This document shows positions 35,356 through 43,754 of a stretch of 64,000 nt of DNA, piece after piece. The stretch comes from Candidatus Obscuribacterales bacterium (GTDB taxonomy: Bacteria > Cyanobacteriota > Vampirovibrionia > Obscuribacterales > Obscuribacteraceae). The notes below the pieces were generated by a model, which worked only from the letters and a program-made list of their open reading frames with translations, ran no database searches and was not told the DNA's origin. The stretch covers positions 1 through 64,000 of the forward strand of contig JAGVKB010000037.1 of NCBI GenBank assembly GCA_020050835.1. Direction: 5' to 3'. The first letter of the stretch is position 1. The number at the start of each line of letters is the position of its first letter. Both the position numbers and the translations under genes were made by a program.

Positions 35356-36834
35356 TCACAAATCGTGACCGCTGTAAGAAAGAGCAAAGCTCTTGTTGCA
35401 GAGTGGAAAGTCTGATACCAGATTGCTTCGGGCTGCAATTGCCAGACCTGTCCAATTGTTTGTACTGGGGTCTTTGATCGCATAACGAACGACAGCGCCA
35501 TGTTGATCGGTAAAGACAAGATGAATCAGCTCTCCTCGATGGGACTCCACTATGCCGACCCCGATCTGATCGCCGCTAAGTTTGTCCGGCATTGGCGTCA
35601 TCAATGCGCCTTCAGGCGTGAGATCGACCAGTTCCACAATTAAGTTCAAACTGTTTTGCAATTCGGCTATTCGCACATTAGCTCTGGCTAGCACATCACC
35701 GTCGTTCTTAACAATAAAGATTGGCCTTACTTCTGGATAGACACCATGAGAAAAGTGTCCTCTTGCGTCATATGACTGTTCACTGCCCCTTCCAGTTACG
35801 CCGACCAAACCGAAATCCTTAGCCAGTCGTGGTGACACAACGCCAATCCGTTCCATCCTGTCCCGTGCCACTTGATTTGATAAGAAGAACTCTAAGACCG
35901 GTTTGAGATCCTTTTGCAAGAGCAGCGTTGACTCACGAAGCTGGCTCAAGTGTTCGGATGAATCGTAGGTAACTCCTCCCGGGCAAATGAACCCGCGCTG
36001 CAGCCGCGATCCAGTCAATAGTTCGGCCAGACGTAGTGCATTCCCCCTGAGTCTAGCCATGCTCGACGATACACCGAGAAACCCGATGTCTCCTGCTAAA
36101 CCACCAAGGTCTGAGATATGCATTGCGACGCGCTCAATCTCCAGGCTGATTGATCTCAAGAAATTGGCCCTGGGTGTAGCCGCAAGGTCCAGGATTGATT
36201 CGATTGCAACGGCGTGAGCGAGTGCATTGGCCGATGATGTGTCGCTTGCAGCGGCTTCTGCAACGAATCTCTGATTCTTCCAGGGGACTTCACACAGGCG
36301 TTTCTCAACCCCGCGATGGACGTAGCCGAGCCGGATTTCCAGGTTGAAGATGATTTCGCCCAGACAGCTGAACCGAAAGTGCGCCGGTTCTATGATTCCT
36401 GCATGAATTGGACCGACTGGAATTTCATATACTCCATCGCCGGTGACTTCCAAGAATCGATAGGTCTTTTCTGCTGGTGGGTAGTCGTGCTGCACTGTTT
36501 TGGAGAGTGGGAATAAATCCGGGGAGTACGATTCATGTAGCAGGTTGTGCTTCAGCCGGGGATGACCGTCCGGGACCAGCCCGAACAAGTCCCACAGGTT
36601 CCGCTCGAACCAATGGCACTGCGGTGTAACAGGCGTCAAGGATTGATATCGATTGCCTTCAAGTGGAGTTTCCCAACAGTTGGCGGTGTTCGTTTCCGTG
36701 TCGAGCACCAGCGTAATTAACTGCGAGCCGTCGATTGAAGTAATTAAACCAAGTCTGCCGTGTGGCTTGTGAAGCCACTGCGTTAGCTGCTCCGCTCGCT
36801 CTTGTGCTGGTAGAAGGGCCCTTTGTAGTCTCAT
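35356..36834 (-). CDS. Ehr complex large subunit (HyfG/NuoCD-like) lacking NiFe ligands
   Basis: The start ATG at 36834 overlaps the stop of the preceding gene as ATGA; the product has 492 residues. Residues 1-110 are NuoC-like ('CHWFERNLWDLFGLVPDGHPRLKHNLL') and 130-492 NuoD/HycE-like ('GPIHAGIIEPAHFRF', 'GYVHRGVEK'). In hydrogenases two CxxC pairs bind Ni and Fe. The first should align with residues 191-206 ('VAEAAASDTSSANALA'), which has no cysteine. The second, near the C-terminus, is 'DFPLCNKSF' with a single Cys479. No NiFe centre can form, so hydrogen chemistry is not expected. The 'DFPL..KSF.LSY.G.DL' ending is, from memory, typical of Ehr-type subunits. Confidence 0.93.
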   Translation of the reverse strand: MRLQRALLPAQERAEQLTQWLHKPHGRLGLITSIDGSQLITLVLDTETNTANCWETPLEGNRYQSLTPVTPQCHWFERNLWDLFGLVPDGHPRLKHNLLHESYSPDLFPLSKTVQHDYPPAEKTYRFLEVTGDGVYEIPVGPIHAGIIEPAHFRFSCLGEIIFNLEIRLGYVHRGVEKRLCEVPWKNQRFVAEAAASDTSSANALAHAVAIESILDLAATPRANFLRSISLEIERVAMHISDLGGLAGDIGFLGVSSSMARLRGNALRLAELLTGSRLQRGFICPGGVTYDSSEHLSQLRESTLLLQKDLKPVLEFFLSNQVARDRMERIGVVSPRLAKDFGLVGVTGRGSEQSYDARGHFSHGVYPEVRPIFIVKNDGDVLARANVRIAELQNSLNLIVELVDLTPEGALMTPMPDKLSGDQIGVGIVESHRGELIHLVFTDQHGAVVRYAIKDPSTNNWTGLAIAARSNLVSDFPLCNKSFALSYSGHDL

Positions 36835-38264
36835 AGAAGATTTTGAAGAAATGAAGGTAGGGTCGTGAGCCCGCTTGCTGTCACACCAACGCACAGAACG
36901 GCTGGAACAATGCTGGCAAGCAGGGGGCGAAAAGAGGTGGAATCGGTTCTGGCTGGTCCCAACAAAATACGAGAAGCGTGTATACAGACTGCCACAAAAC
37001 TAAGCGCTATCGCTACAAGCAGGATTAGAGCAGCCAGCCAATGACGTGAGTCGGTACACTTAGTGAGAATCAGCCACTCGCTCAGGAATGCGCCGAAAGG
37101 TGGTGAACCGGTTACCGCTATGGCAGAGACCGCCAGCAAAATTCCCCAGGTAGGAGAAGTCGTAAGAACTCCTCTGATCTGCGACAGGTCTTTAGTGCCT
37201 AGAGCTTGAATAATATTGCCTGAAAGCAGGAATAATCCCACTTTTGCCAGACTATGATTGAGTGCTTGAAGGAAGAAGAGCAGCGGTGAGTCGAGACCGA
37301 TCGCTACTAGCATGATTCCAACATTCTCAATGCTCGAATAGGCCCAGAGTCTTTTGATGCCGCTTTGATGGATTAGAAAGAGGCTCGCTGCCAAAGCGGT
37401 AAGCGCTCCCCAGTAGATTGGCAGGGTGGAGGATAGAGCACAATGATGAGTGAGTCCCATTAGTCCTGCAATGCGATAAATGGCAAATAGAGCGCAGTTC
37501 AGGAGAGCTCCTGAAAGTATGGCGGAAGCTGGCGCCGGTGCTTCGGAGTGAGCGTCGGGCAGCCAGCTGTGCAGCGGGAAAATTCCTGCTTTTGTGCCAA
37601 ATCCCAACAGGCAAAATATGTATCCCAATTTCAACAAGTTTGGTTGAAGCAACTCTGCATGGCTGAGCAAAACTTGAATATTCAACGATCCACCGTTGCA
37701 TGCCCCGTGTTGGCTGGCGGCAAAAATGAGCACCGTACCCAAAAGTGCAAATGCGATACCGACGCTGCAGACAATTAGATACTTCCAGGTTGCTTCGAGC
37801 GCATGCTTCGTTCGTGAGTAATAGACAAGTGAAGCGGAGCATAATGTTGTTGCTTCAATGCTTATCCAGAGATAGCCAAGATTGTCGCATACAAAAATGA
37901 AACTCATCGCTAGCAGGCACAATGTGCTGGAGGCGTAGAAGAATTGTTCTTGGTCGGCTCGGTACGAGGAGTTTTGCCTTGATTCGGCTGCGAAGAATGT
38001 GCCGGCATGAGTCAGGGAGCATGCTACTACGAATGTAGTCAACAGCAGAAAGCATACACCGAGTTTGGTGACTGAGAAGTCGGACATCGGGGAAAGTGTT
38101 GAGCTGCCACCGCGAAAAATAGGAAGTGACCAGCAAAGGATTGATGCAAACTGAAGCGAACAGAAAATGGGCACTAGCACTCTATTTGTTACAGCCGAGC
38201 GCGTAATCAACGTGGTGATTGTGGCGACTATCGGCAAAATGCTAATTGCGGCTACTAAATTCAT
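36831..38264 (-). CDS. Ehr complex antiporter-like subunit (HyfF/NuoN-like)
   Basis: The 477-residue protein has about 13-14 membrane helices. Proton-path residues of the Mrp-antiporter fold are present: glutamate in 'YLWISIEATTLCSASLVYY', lysine in 'FGTKAGIFPLHSWLPDAHSEAPAPASAILSG' (residue region 230-260) and 'ALNHSLAKVGLFLLSGNI'. It likely moves H+ or Na+ in response to electron transfer in the peripheral arm. It overlaps the next gene by ATGA and follows the hyfE-like gene by four base pairs. Confidence 0.92.
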   Translation of the reverse strand: MNLVAAISILPIVATITTLITRSAVTNRVLVPIFCSLQFASILCWSLPIFRGGSSTLSPMSDFSVTKLGVCFLLLTTFVVACSLTHAGTFFAAESRQNSSYRADQEQFFYASSTLCLLAMSFIFVCDNLGYLWISIEATTLCSASLVYYSRTKHALEATWKYLIVCSVGIAFALLGTVLIFAASQHGACNGGSLNIQVLLSHAELLQPNLLKLGYIFCLLGFGTKAGIFPLHSWLPDAHSEAPAPASAILSGALLNCALFAIYRIAGLMGLTHHCALSSTLPIYWGALTALAASLFLIHQSGIKRLWAYSSIENVGIMLVAIGLDSPLLFFLQALNHSLAKVGLFLLSGNIIQALGTKDLSQIRGVLTTSPTWGILLAVSAIAVTGSPPFGAFLSEWLILTKCTDSRHWLAALILLVAIALSFVAVCIHASRILLGPARTDSTSFRPLLASIVPAVLCVGVTASGLTTLPSFLQNLL

Positions 38265-38268
38265 ATTG

Positions 38269-38922
38269 CTAGTCCTTCAGGTCTGTCAACTTGGCAATAT
38301 CTATGTGCTCGAACGTCTCTTGTATCTTGAAAGTGAGCAACCCAGCCAGCATGACGCCAACCAGTACATCCAGCAGAATACCCATTTCGATTATTAACGG
38401 CATTCCTCTGGTTTGAGTCAGTGCAAAGACATAGATGCCATTTTCAATTACGAGGAATCCGATGATCTGACTGATTGCCAGCCGTCGAGTCAGCATCAGA
38501 AGCAATCCAGTCAAAACTAGCGAGATACCCGCACTGGCTCCATACCAACCTGCGCCGGTCCCCGACGGGGTTGGCAGCCCCTGTGTAAGCAAGAAGCTCA
38601 AACCGAGCAGCAGGATACTTGAGTGCATTGCGATTGGCGGAGCGACGAGCGCTCCCAAGTCTCTATGAACATGAATTCGATCCATTGTCCATGCCAGGAA
38701 TAACGGAATGGCTATCGATTTCAGACCGGCAATCAAAAGCGCAATTAGGAGCAGTGATGGCTCTTCGTTCGGGTAGGCAGTCAATCCGGTTGCGATAGCA
38801 ATCAGAATAGTTGTTGCACCGTAGAGCCATAGGTTGACTCTGAGATGTACGGAGCCGACCATCAAGGCAGCCAAGACGGCTGACATCAAAACAGTCAATT
38901 CGATGTTGGTCAGCACTATCAT
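38269..38922 (-). CDS. Ehr complex subunit HyfE-like (extended NuoK)
   Basis: The ATG at 38922 overlaps the preceding stop as ATGA, giving 217 residues; a longer frame to 39006 would overlap the hyfC-like gene and is rejected. There are six to seven membrane helices. The C-terminal half matches NuoK in its 'IGFLVIENGIYVFAL' and 'IIEMGILLDVLVGVML' helices, with the buried glutamates needed for proton transfer in complex I. HyfE proteins are twice the length of NuoK, as here. Confidence 0.88.
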   Translation of the reverse strand: MIVLTNIELTVLMSAVLAALMVGSVHLRVNLWLYGATTILIAIATGLTAYPNEEPSLLLIALLIAGLKSIAIPLFLAWTMDRIHVHRDLGALVAPPIAMHSSILLLGLSFLLTQGLPTPSGTGAGWYGASAGISLVLTGLLLMLTRRLAISQIIGFLVIENGIYVFALTQTRGMPLIIEMGILLDVLVGVMLAGLLTFKIQETFEHIDIAKLTDLKD

Positions 38923-39857
38923 ACGATGCCTCCCGCGACTGCTATCAACGCTGCCAGCAGACTCATCGTTATGGCGTAGGCGATGAATTCCGGAATCCTG
39001 CGCCACTGAAGCTTGACTGCCAGGCTCTCGAAGACGCCAACTGCCATAGCTATGGTAAGAAGACCGATTATTGTAATCATTGCTTGGATAATCTCAGGCA
39101 GTTTCCAGACAGCAGGCGCTGCTCGCATGAAGCATTGTACGGATAAGCCAAACAACACACTCATGCGCAGAGCGTGGGTAAACTCGATGATCGCTAGATT
39201 CCTGCCCGATGCCTCAAGTATCATCGCTTCATGGACCATGGTGAGTTCCAAGTGAGTAGTCGGGTCATCGATCGGCATTCGGGATAATTCGACTAGGCTG
39301 GATAAGATAATGGCAGTGCCAACCAGTAGCCAAATGGCAGGATTCATCTGTAAGTGTGTATTGGTGAAGGAGAAAATCTCCCGGAGATCGCTTGTTCTCG
39401 AGGTCGCTCCAAGCGCGACCAGACCAAGCAACGCTGCAGGCTCTACCAGCAGCGACAACGTAGCTTCGCGACTGGCCCCGAAGGCACCGAATGCGGAACC
39501 AGTATCTAGCGCAGCCAGAAGAGTGAAAATGCGTGACATGGCGAATAGATACACGACGAGAAAGAGATCTGCAGGCGGAGCCCATGGAGCGAAGGAAAGC
39601 CAGGGAACAAGCCAACTAATCAGTAGAACATTACACAGTCCGATTGTTGATGCTGCCCGGAAGATCCAGCTGGCGGTGCTGCTTACTGTCTCTCCCTTTT
39701 GGGCTAATCTGATCAGGTCGAATGCCGCTTGCAGTATGGGCGCTCCCCTGCGAGCTTGTAATCTGGCCTTAGTCTTCCGAATTGTCCCCAAAATTACTAT
39801 GGGGGCGAGCAGGACACTCAATAGAAAAAACAGCCAGTGGATGAGTTCGGTGATCAT
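38919..39857 (-). CDS. Ehr complex subunit HyfC-like (NuoH)
   Basis: The 312-residue protein has eight membrane helices and the NuoH/HyfC core 'PIDDPTTHLELTMVHEAMILEASGRNLAIIEF' (about residues 210-240), with the acidic loop that faces the quinone or NiFe site in relatives. It connects the peripheral arm to the antiporter-like subunits. It lies 49 bp after the hyfB-like gene, and its stop overlaps the next start. Confidence 0.92.
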   Translation of the reverse strand: MITELIHWLFFLLSVLLAPIVILGTIRKTKARLQARRGAPILQAAFDLIRLAQKGETVSSTASWIFRAASTIGLCNVLLISWLVPWLSFAPWAPPADLFLVVYLFAMSRIFTLLAALDTGSAFGAFGASREATLSLLVEPAALLGLVALGATSRTSDLREIFSFTNTHLQMNPAIWLLVGTAIILSSLVELSRMPIDDPTTHLELTMVHEAMILEASGRNLAIIEFTHALRMSVLFGLSVQCFMRAAPAVWKLPEIIQAMITIIGLLTIAMAVGVFESLAVKLQWRRIPEFIAYAITMSLLAALIAVAGGIV

Positions 39858-39906
39858 TTGCTGATTCGCATTTTGTGCCGTGGGTGCTGAACTATGAGAA
39901 GTATGC

Positions 39907-41871
39907 TCATAGCTTGGCGCTCAATAAAAGCAGGAGAACGAGCGTGATACAGACGTAGAGCAGATAGATGTGAATGCTACCGGCCTGGAATCGTGCGAGC
40001 ATTTTAGCCAGGTGACTAATGATCGTCAGAGCAGGCAGATAGACTCGTGATTCCAGGAGCGATACCATTCTGGTTTTAGCGTTAATCGTTTCGGGAAAGT
40101 GACGTCGATCCTTTCCGCTCAGTTCTATCTCCGTTTGATATTGAAGGAATGGGCTGAAAATTCTCGCAAGCGGCTGAGCAAATGAGTCCGAGGTGACTTG
40201 CGATCTGGCAGAGAGCGGACCGAAACCGCAGTCCCATGTTGAGTAGCTCCTGACCGGTGAGCGCGAAGAGAATGAAATGTAAATCAAACTGAATAAGGCG
40301 CAGAGCAACAGTGCCATTAATGGAGTATTGATCGCAGTGGTAGGAGCCTGGCTAAAATTAAGGTGAAGCGTATCCGCCAGTACCCTAGACAGCGAGTGTG
40401 TTACATAAGGCGCCGAGACTCCCAAGACTACGCAGATGGTCGCAAAGTAAATTTGGGCAGCAAGCATGCCGGCTCGACATTCTTTAGCATTTTCACTTCG
40501 ATTGCTGCGGGACTTTCCAAGAAAACAAACGGCGGTCACTTTCGTAAATGATGCCAGGGTAAGTCCACTTACAATCGATAGCAAGCAGATTGCGGCAATG
40601 CAAGTCCCGCGATCCAGTAGAGAATGTGACTCCCAAATGCTTCTGAAAAGACTCTGAAAGAGCAGCCACTTGCTGGCAAATCCATTGAGAGGCGGCAGGC
40701 AGCATGCAGCTAGGGCGCCGACCAAGAAACAGGCCGTTGTATATGGCATGGCTCTAACCAGTCCACCTAAATGACGCAGGTCGCGAGTGTGCGCTTGTGT
40801 ATCGATTATTCCGGCTGACGAAAACAGCAAGGCTTTGAACACTCCGTGGTTCAAGCAGTGAAAAGTTGCCGCTGTCAGCGCCATTAGGCAAATATCGGGA
40901 AGATTAGCAATACGAGCCTTAATTGCCAAGCTAATCGCCATCAAGATCAGACCAACATTCTCGACGCTGGAGTATGCCAAGAGTCGCTTGATGTCATTCT
41001 GTACCAGAGCAAAGAGTATTCCCCAGAAAGCTGATATGGAGCCCAGTAACAATGCGAAGGTGGCAATTTCTGAGGAGTTGAGATCGCCGCAGAGTAGTAT
41101 GCGAATGATTCCGTAAAGAGGAATGTTGATCATTGCGCCGCTCATCAGAACTGAGACCGGTGCTGGAGCGGCGGGATAAGCATAAGGCAGCCAGATGTGA
41201 AATGGCCAGATCCCGGACTTTATGCAAAAGCCGATCAGGATGAGGACTGCAGCACCATAGCTGTTTGCAGCGTTGAAGTGCCAGCTTTCAAAACACCAGC
41301 TTCCTGAGATTGCATGCATCCATAAAAAACCTGCGCTCAATAGTGCTGTAGCAATGCGTGTAGCTCCTAAATAAATAAGTGCGGACTTCTGGACGGAGTG
41401 TTGGTGGTGATCGGTTGCCACCAACACGCAGGAAGTAATGGACATCAACTCCCAGAAGACTAAAAAGGTAATAGCATCTGCGCTGAGAATTACTGCGCAC
41501 ATGGAGAGAACAAATATGAAGGTGGCAGACCAATAATGTCCTGCGTGCAATCGGTCCTGACGATGGGAGAGATATCCCGGCGAAAGTAGCGCTATTCCAA
41601 CGGATACTACTGCAAGAATGAGGAGAAACAGACTTGATAATCCGTCGCTGAGGAATGTGAGCGGAAAGATGCCAGATAGAATTGGTAATTCTGTCGACCA
41701 CCGTTGAGCAGAGCTGCCGGAACAAATTGACCCAACAATCAAGATGCAGGCTAGAGACAGGAGAATCAATGACAAGAAGTTCTGATTCAGTCGCTTTCTT
41801 GTAGACAAGAAGGCAATCAGGAAGACTCCTAGCACGATCGGTAAATTGCCGTAAAGGAGCGATGGATCCAT
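39907..41871 (-). CDS. Ehr complex antiporter-like subunit (HyfB-like), first gene of the operon
   Basis: The ATG at 41871 with AGGA eight bases upstream gives 654 residues; an upstream frame to 41976 adds 35 residues without hydrophobic character and is rejected. About 16 membrane helices are seen. Proton-path residues are in 'LVFWELMSITSCVLVATDHH' and 'IGFCIKSGIWPFHIWLPYAYPAAPAPVSVLM' (residue region 235-265). The C-terminal extension ('YSTWDCGFGPLSARSQVTSDSFAQPLARIFSPF') is a HyfB/HycC feature. It opens the six-gene operon reading down to 34582. Confidence 0.92.
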   Translation of the reverse strand: MDPSLLYGNLPIVLGVFLIAFLSTRKRLNQNFLSLILLSLACILIVGSICSGSSAQRWSTELPILSGIFPLTFLSDGLSSLFLLILAVVSVGIALLSPGYLSHRQDRLHAGHYWSATFIFVLSMCAVILSADAITFLVFWELMSITSCVLVATDHHQHSVQKSALIYLGATRIATALLSAGFLWMHAISGSWCFESWHFNAANSYGAAVLILIGFCIKSGIWPFHIWLPYAYPAAPAPVSVLMSGAMINIPLYGIIRILLCGDLNSSEIATFALLLGSISAFWGILFALVQNDIKRLLAYSSVENVGLILMAISLAIKARIANLPDICLMALTAATFHCLNHGVFKALLFSSAGIIDTQAHTRDLRHLGGLVRAMPYTTACFLVGALAACCLPPLNGFASKWLLFQSLFRSIWESHSLLDRGTCIAAICLLSIVSGLTLASFTKVTAVCFLGKSRSNRSENAKECRAGMLAAQIYFATICVVLGVSAPYVTHSLSRVLADTLHLNFSQAPTTAINTPLMALLLCALFSLIYISFSSRSPVRSYSTWDCGFGPLSARSQVTSDSFAQPLARIFSPFLQYQTEIELSGKDRRHFPETINAKTRMVSLLESRVYLPALTIISHLAKMLARFQAGSIHIYLLYVCITLVLLLLLSAKL

Positions 41872-42494
41872 GCTGAAATTCCTGCAGACGCTCTCTCTAT
41901 TGTGGGCAACACCGGTCAGTGCGGTGCATTTTAAAATATAGCAAGTAGGCAAGTAGGCAATTGCAAGATTGCGCAAGTACTTTGATACTGTTACAATTCG
42001 CGCATAGTTTAAAGTCTATTGCTGCACTTCAACGGTGTGGCTCAGTGTTGCTTGCTTCGACATACTAACTGTTAATCGCATCCTTTACAACGGTGCAGCT
42101 TGGTCTGGTGGAGAAGGTATTCAAGCTCAACTGAGCAAGCCGCTAGCGTCTTGAGCAACGAGTGCGGTTGTGATTGCGGCGTGAGTCGGAAGCGCATGGT
42201 TGGGAGTTTGAGTTGGCAGATCGGAATCTGGCTGTTTTCATTTGGCGGCTTCCGGGCAGCACTGTTTAGGACTGCGGTAGAATTGCTGAGGTTCTACAAC
42301 AATGGCGAGACTGCAGTGCGGAGGTTGCGGATTCTGGCAAGCTGCGCCTGCACACTTGGCTTCAAATGCCTTATAGTTGCGACCCTTTGTACTTTGATCC
42401 GCAGAAGCGGATCTTTTGTTCCGGTGGAACCGGAGATTAGGTAGATAAAAACCAGCTTCTGGTGACAGAAATGCTGAGCAGAAGAGCGTAGTTA
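41872..42494. other. Intergenic region: Ehr operon promoter side and an unexplained coding-like stretch
   Basis: A 623-bp gap between divergent genes. The left part should hold the Ehr operon promoter, with GCAAGTA repeats at 41941-41980 and an AT-rich TATATTTTAAAAT (minus strand, 41940-41928). The right part, 42270-42444, has a coding-like but start-less frame discussed in the findings. No firm gene is seen. Confidence 0.4.
41941..41980. promoter_or_regulatory. GCAAGTA direct repeats upstream of the Ehr operon
   Basis: GCAAGTAG occurs in tandem at 41941-41948 and 41949-41956 (8-bp period), and GCAAGTAC again at 41973-41980, with the palindrome GCAATTGC at 41957-41964 between. They lie 70-110 bp before the Ehr operon start, just behind the AT-rich -10-like TATATTTTAAAAT on the minus strand. 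This is a plausible activator or repressor site. Confidence 0.4.
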
Positions 42495-43139
42495 ATGAAC
42501 ATTCCAACGCCGGTAAGGTTAGATGAGAAGTATCGGAATCTTCTGCTAGAAGTTAATTCCCAGCAGGATATTCCGACCGGTTGGCAGGGGACGCCGATCG
42601 AGTCAATTATTATGGCGCAAAATTTTGGTTGGCCGATTCAAGCATCGGGTGGTCCAGAATTGCTGATTGCCACATGTATTGAGTTTCGCTACGCTTTACC
42701 TGTCCCGCGAATGTACGCCTATGTTATTCGAAGAGCCAGTGGAAGAGTGATTGGATCTGAGTTCAGTGTTGGCTACACCTTGGCTCAGGGAGTAAAGTTT
42801 CTGGCAATGATCGGGCACAATGATTGCGGCATGTCTAAGGTTCACGACAAGGCACCGGATGTAGTGAATGCCTTTGTCGAGCAGGGATGGCGGAGGGAAG
42901 TGGCAGAAGAATATGTACGCAAACATGCTGCCCGGCACGCTATTTCTGATGAGTTGCAGGCATTGCGAGATGAGTACATTCGCCTTCGAAATATATTTCC
43001 CAAGCTCGTAATTGCGCCCTTGTTCGTCTGCCTGCATGATTGTAGGTTCTATATTCCTCGTTGGTATCAGGATGTCGAGAAGTCCGTGACCAACGTGGAG
43101 CTCTTTGTTCCTGATGAGCTGGTCAGCAATCTTCCCTGA
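42495..43139 (+). CDS. Beta-carbonic-anhydrase-like protein with CxExR motif
   Basis: The 214-residue protein keeps the three zinc ligands of beta-carbonic anhydrases: Cys61 in 'ATCIEFRYALP', His108 and Cys111 in 'MIGHNDCGMSKV'. The catalytic dyad CxDxR is CxExR here (Glu63, Arg65). The order and about 47-residue spacing of C...HxxC fit the family. The second helix region 'GVKFLAMIGHNDCG' is very close to the canonical sequence. It may hydrate CO2 or belong to a related zinc protein family such as the COS/CS2 hydrolases. The ribosome site is weak. It is not in an operon. Confidence 0.8.
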   Translation: MNIPTPVRLDEKYRNLLLEVNSQQDIPTGWQGTPIESIIMAQNFGWPIQASGGPELLIATCIEFRYALPVPRMYAYVIRRASGRVIGSEFSVGYTLAQGVKFLAMIGHNDCGMSKVHDKAPDVVNAFVEQGWRREVAEEYVRKHAARHAISDELQALRDEYIRLRNIFPKLVIAPLFVCLHDCRFYIPRWYQDVEKSVTNVELFVPDELVSNLP

Positions 43140-43311
43140 GTATTTCGATTTTTACCGGAAAGATTTAGTCCAGACTCTTTTGTTGGGAAGAATTGTCGGA
43201 TAAAACTACGTAACAACTCGTGAATCGGGGACAATTCCAGCTTTATTAGCCGGATACTTTCAGCCGGCACCTGTCAAGGTGGTTGGGGTGCGCTACTGTA
43301 ATAAGAATAGG

Positions 43312-43337
43312 GAGAGAATAGTAGGTAGTATTCTCTC
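43312..43337. promoter_or_regulatory. 9-bp perfect inverted repeat, candidate ArsR operator
   Basis: GAGAGAATA (43312-43320) and TATTCTCTC (43329-43337) are exact inverted repeats with an 8-base spacer, ending 40 bp before the ArsR start codon. Size, AT/GA composition and location fit an autoregulatory site for a dimeric winged-helix repressor. There is no T-run, so it is not a terminator. Confidence 0.6.
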
Positions 43338-43376
43338 TTCGGAATTCCTATCGTTAAGAGACAGTCAATTAGGATA

Positions 43377-43694
43377 ATGAGTGAAAAACTAGTTAATTTT
43401 AAGGCTGAGTTCTTCAAGGCACTGGCAAATCCGCTCCGGATTAAGATACTCGATCAGCTAAGAACTGAAGAATTGACCGTCTCGGAAATCAGAGAACGAT
43501 TGGAGGTTGAGCTTCCGAATATTTCTCAACAACTCTCTGTGTTGAGGTCCAAGAAGTTGGTAGTGGGCCGAAAGCAGGGTAACAACATCTACTATTCATG
43601 TAATGATTCCGCCATATTCAGATTGCTCGATGTTGCCAAAGAAATCTTCAACAATCATTTGATTGATTTGCAAGAGACGCTGAAAGAGTTATAG
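43377..43694 (+). CDS. ArsR-family winged-helix repressor
   Basis: The 105-residue protein has the ArsR/SmtB fold: 'FFKALANPLRIKILDQLRTEELTVSEIRERLEVELPNISQQLSVLRSKKLVVGRKQGNNIYYSC' spans residues 11-75, with the recognition helix at 'PNISQQLSVLRSK'. The metal-binding ELCVCDL motif is absent ('ELTVSEI'), so it is likely a non-metal sensor. The inverted repeat at 43312-43337 in front of it suggests autoregulation. The aldo/keto reductase gene starts 60 bp downstream and may share its transcript. Confidence 0.9.
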   Translation: MSEKLVNFKAEFFKALANPLRIKILDQLRTEELTVSEIRERLEVELPNISQQLSVLRSKKLVVGRKQGNNIYYSCNDSAIFRLLDVAKEIFNNHLIDLQETLKEL

Positions 43695-43754
43695 AACCGA
43701 CAAGGCTGTAGTCAGTGCTTTCAGAAGACCCCAGTTAACTACCTGGAGAAAACC

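Noticed and set aside
34582-41871. Functional NiFe hydrogenase
   Set aside because: The large subunit lacks the four NiFe ligand cysteines and no maturation genes are in the window.
42100-42444. 114-codon plus-strand frame
   Set aside because: Cys/Arg-rich, no start signal; the other frames of the same stretch look more coding-like.
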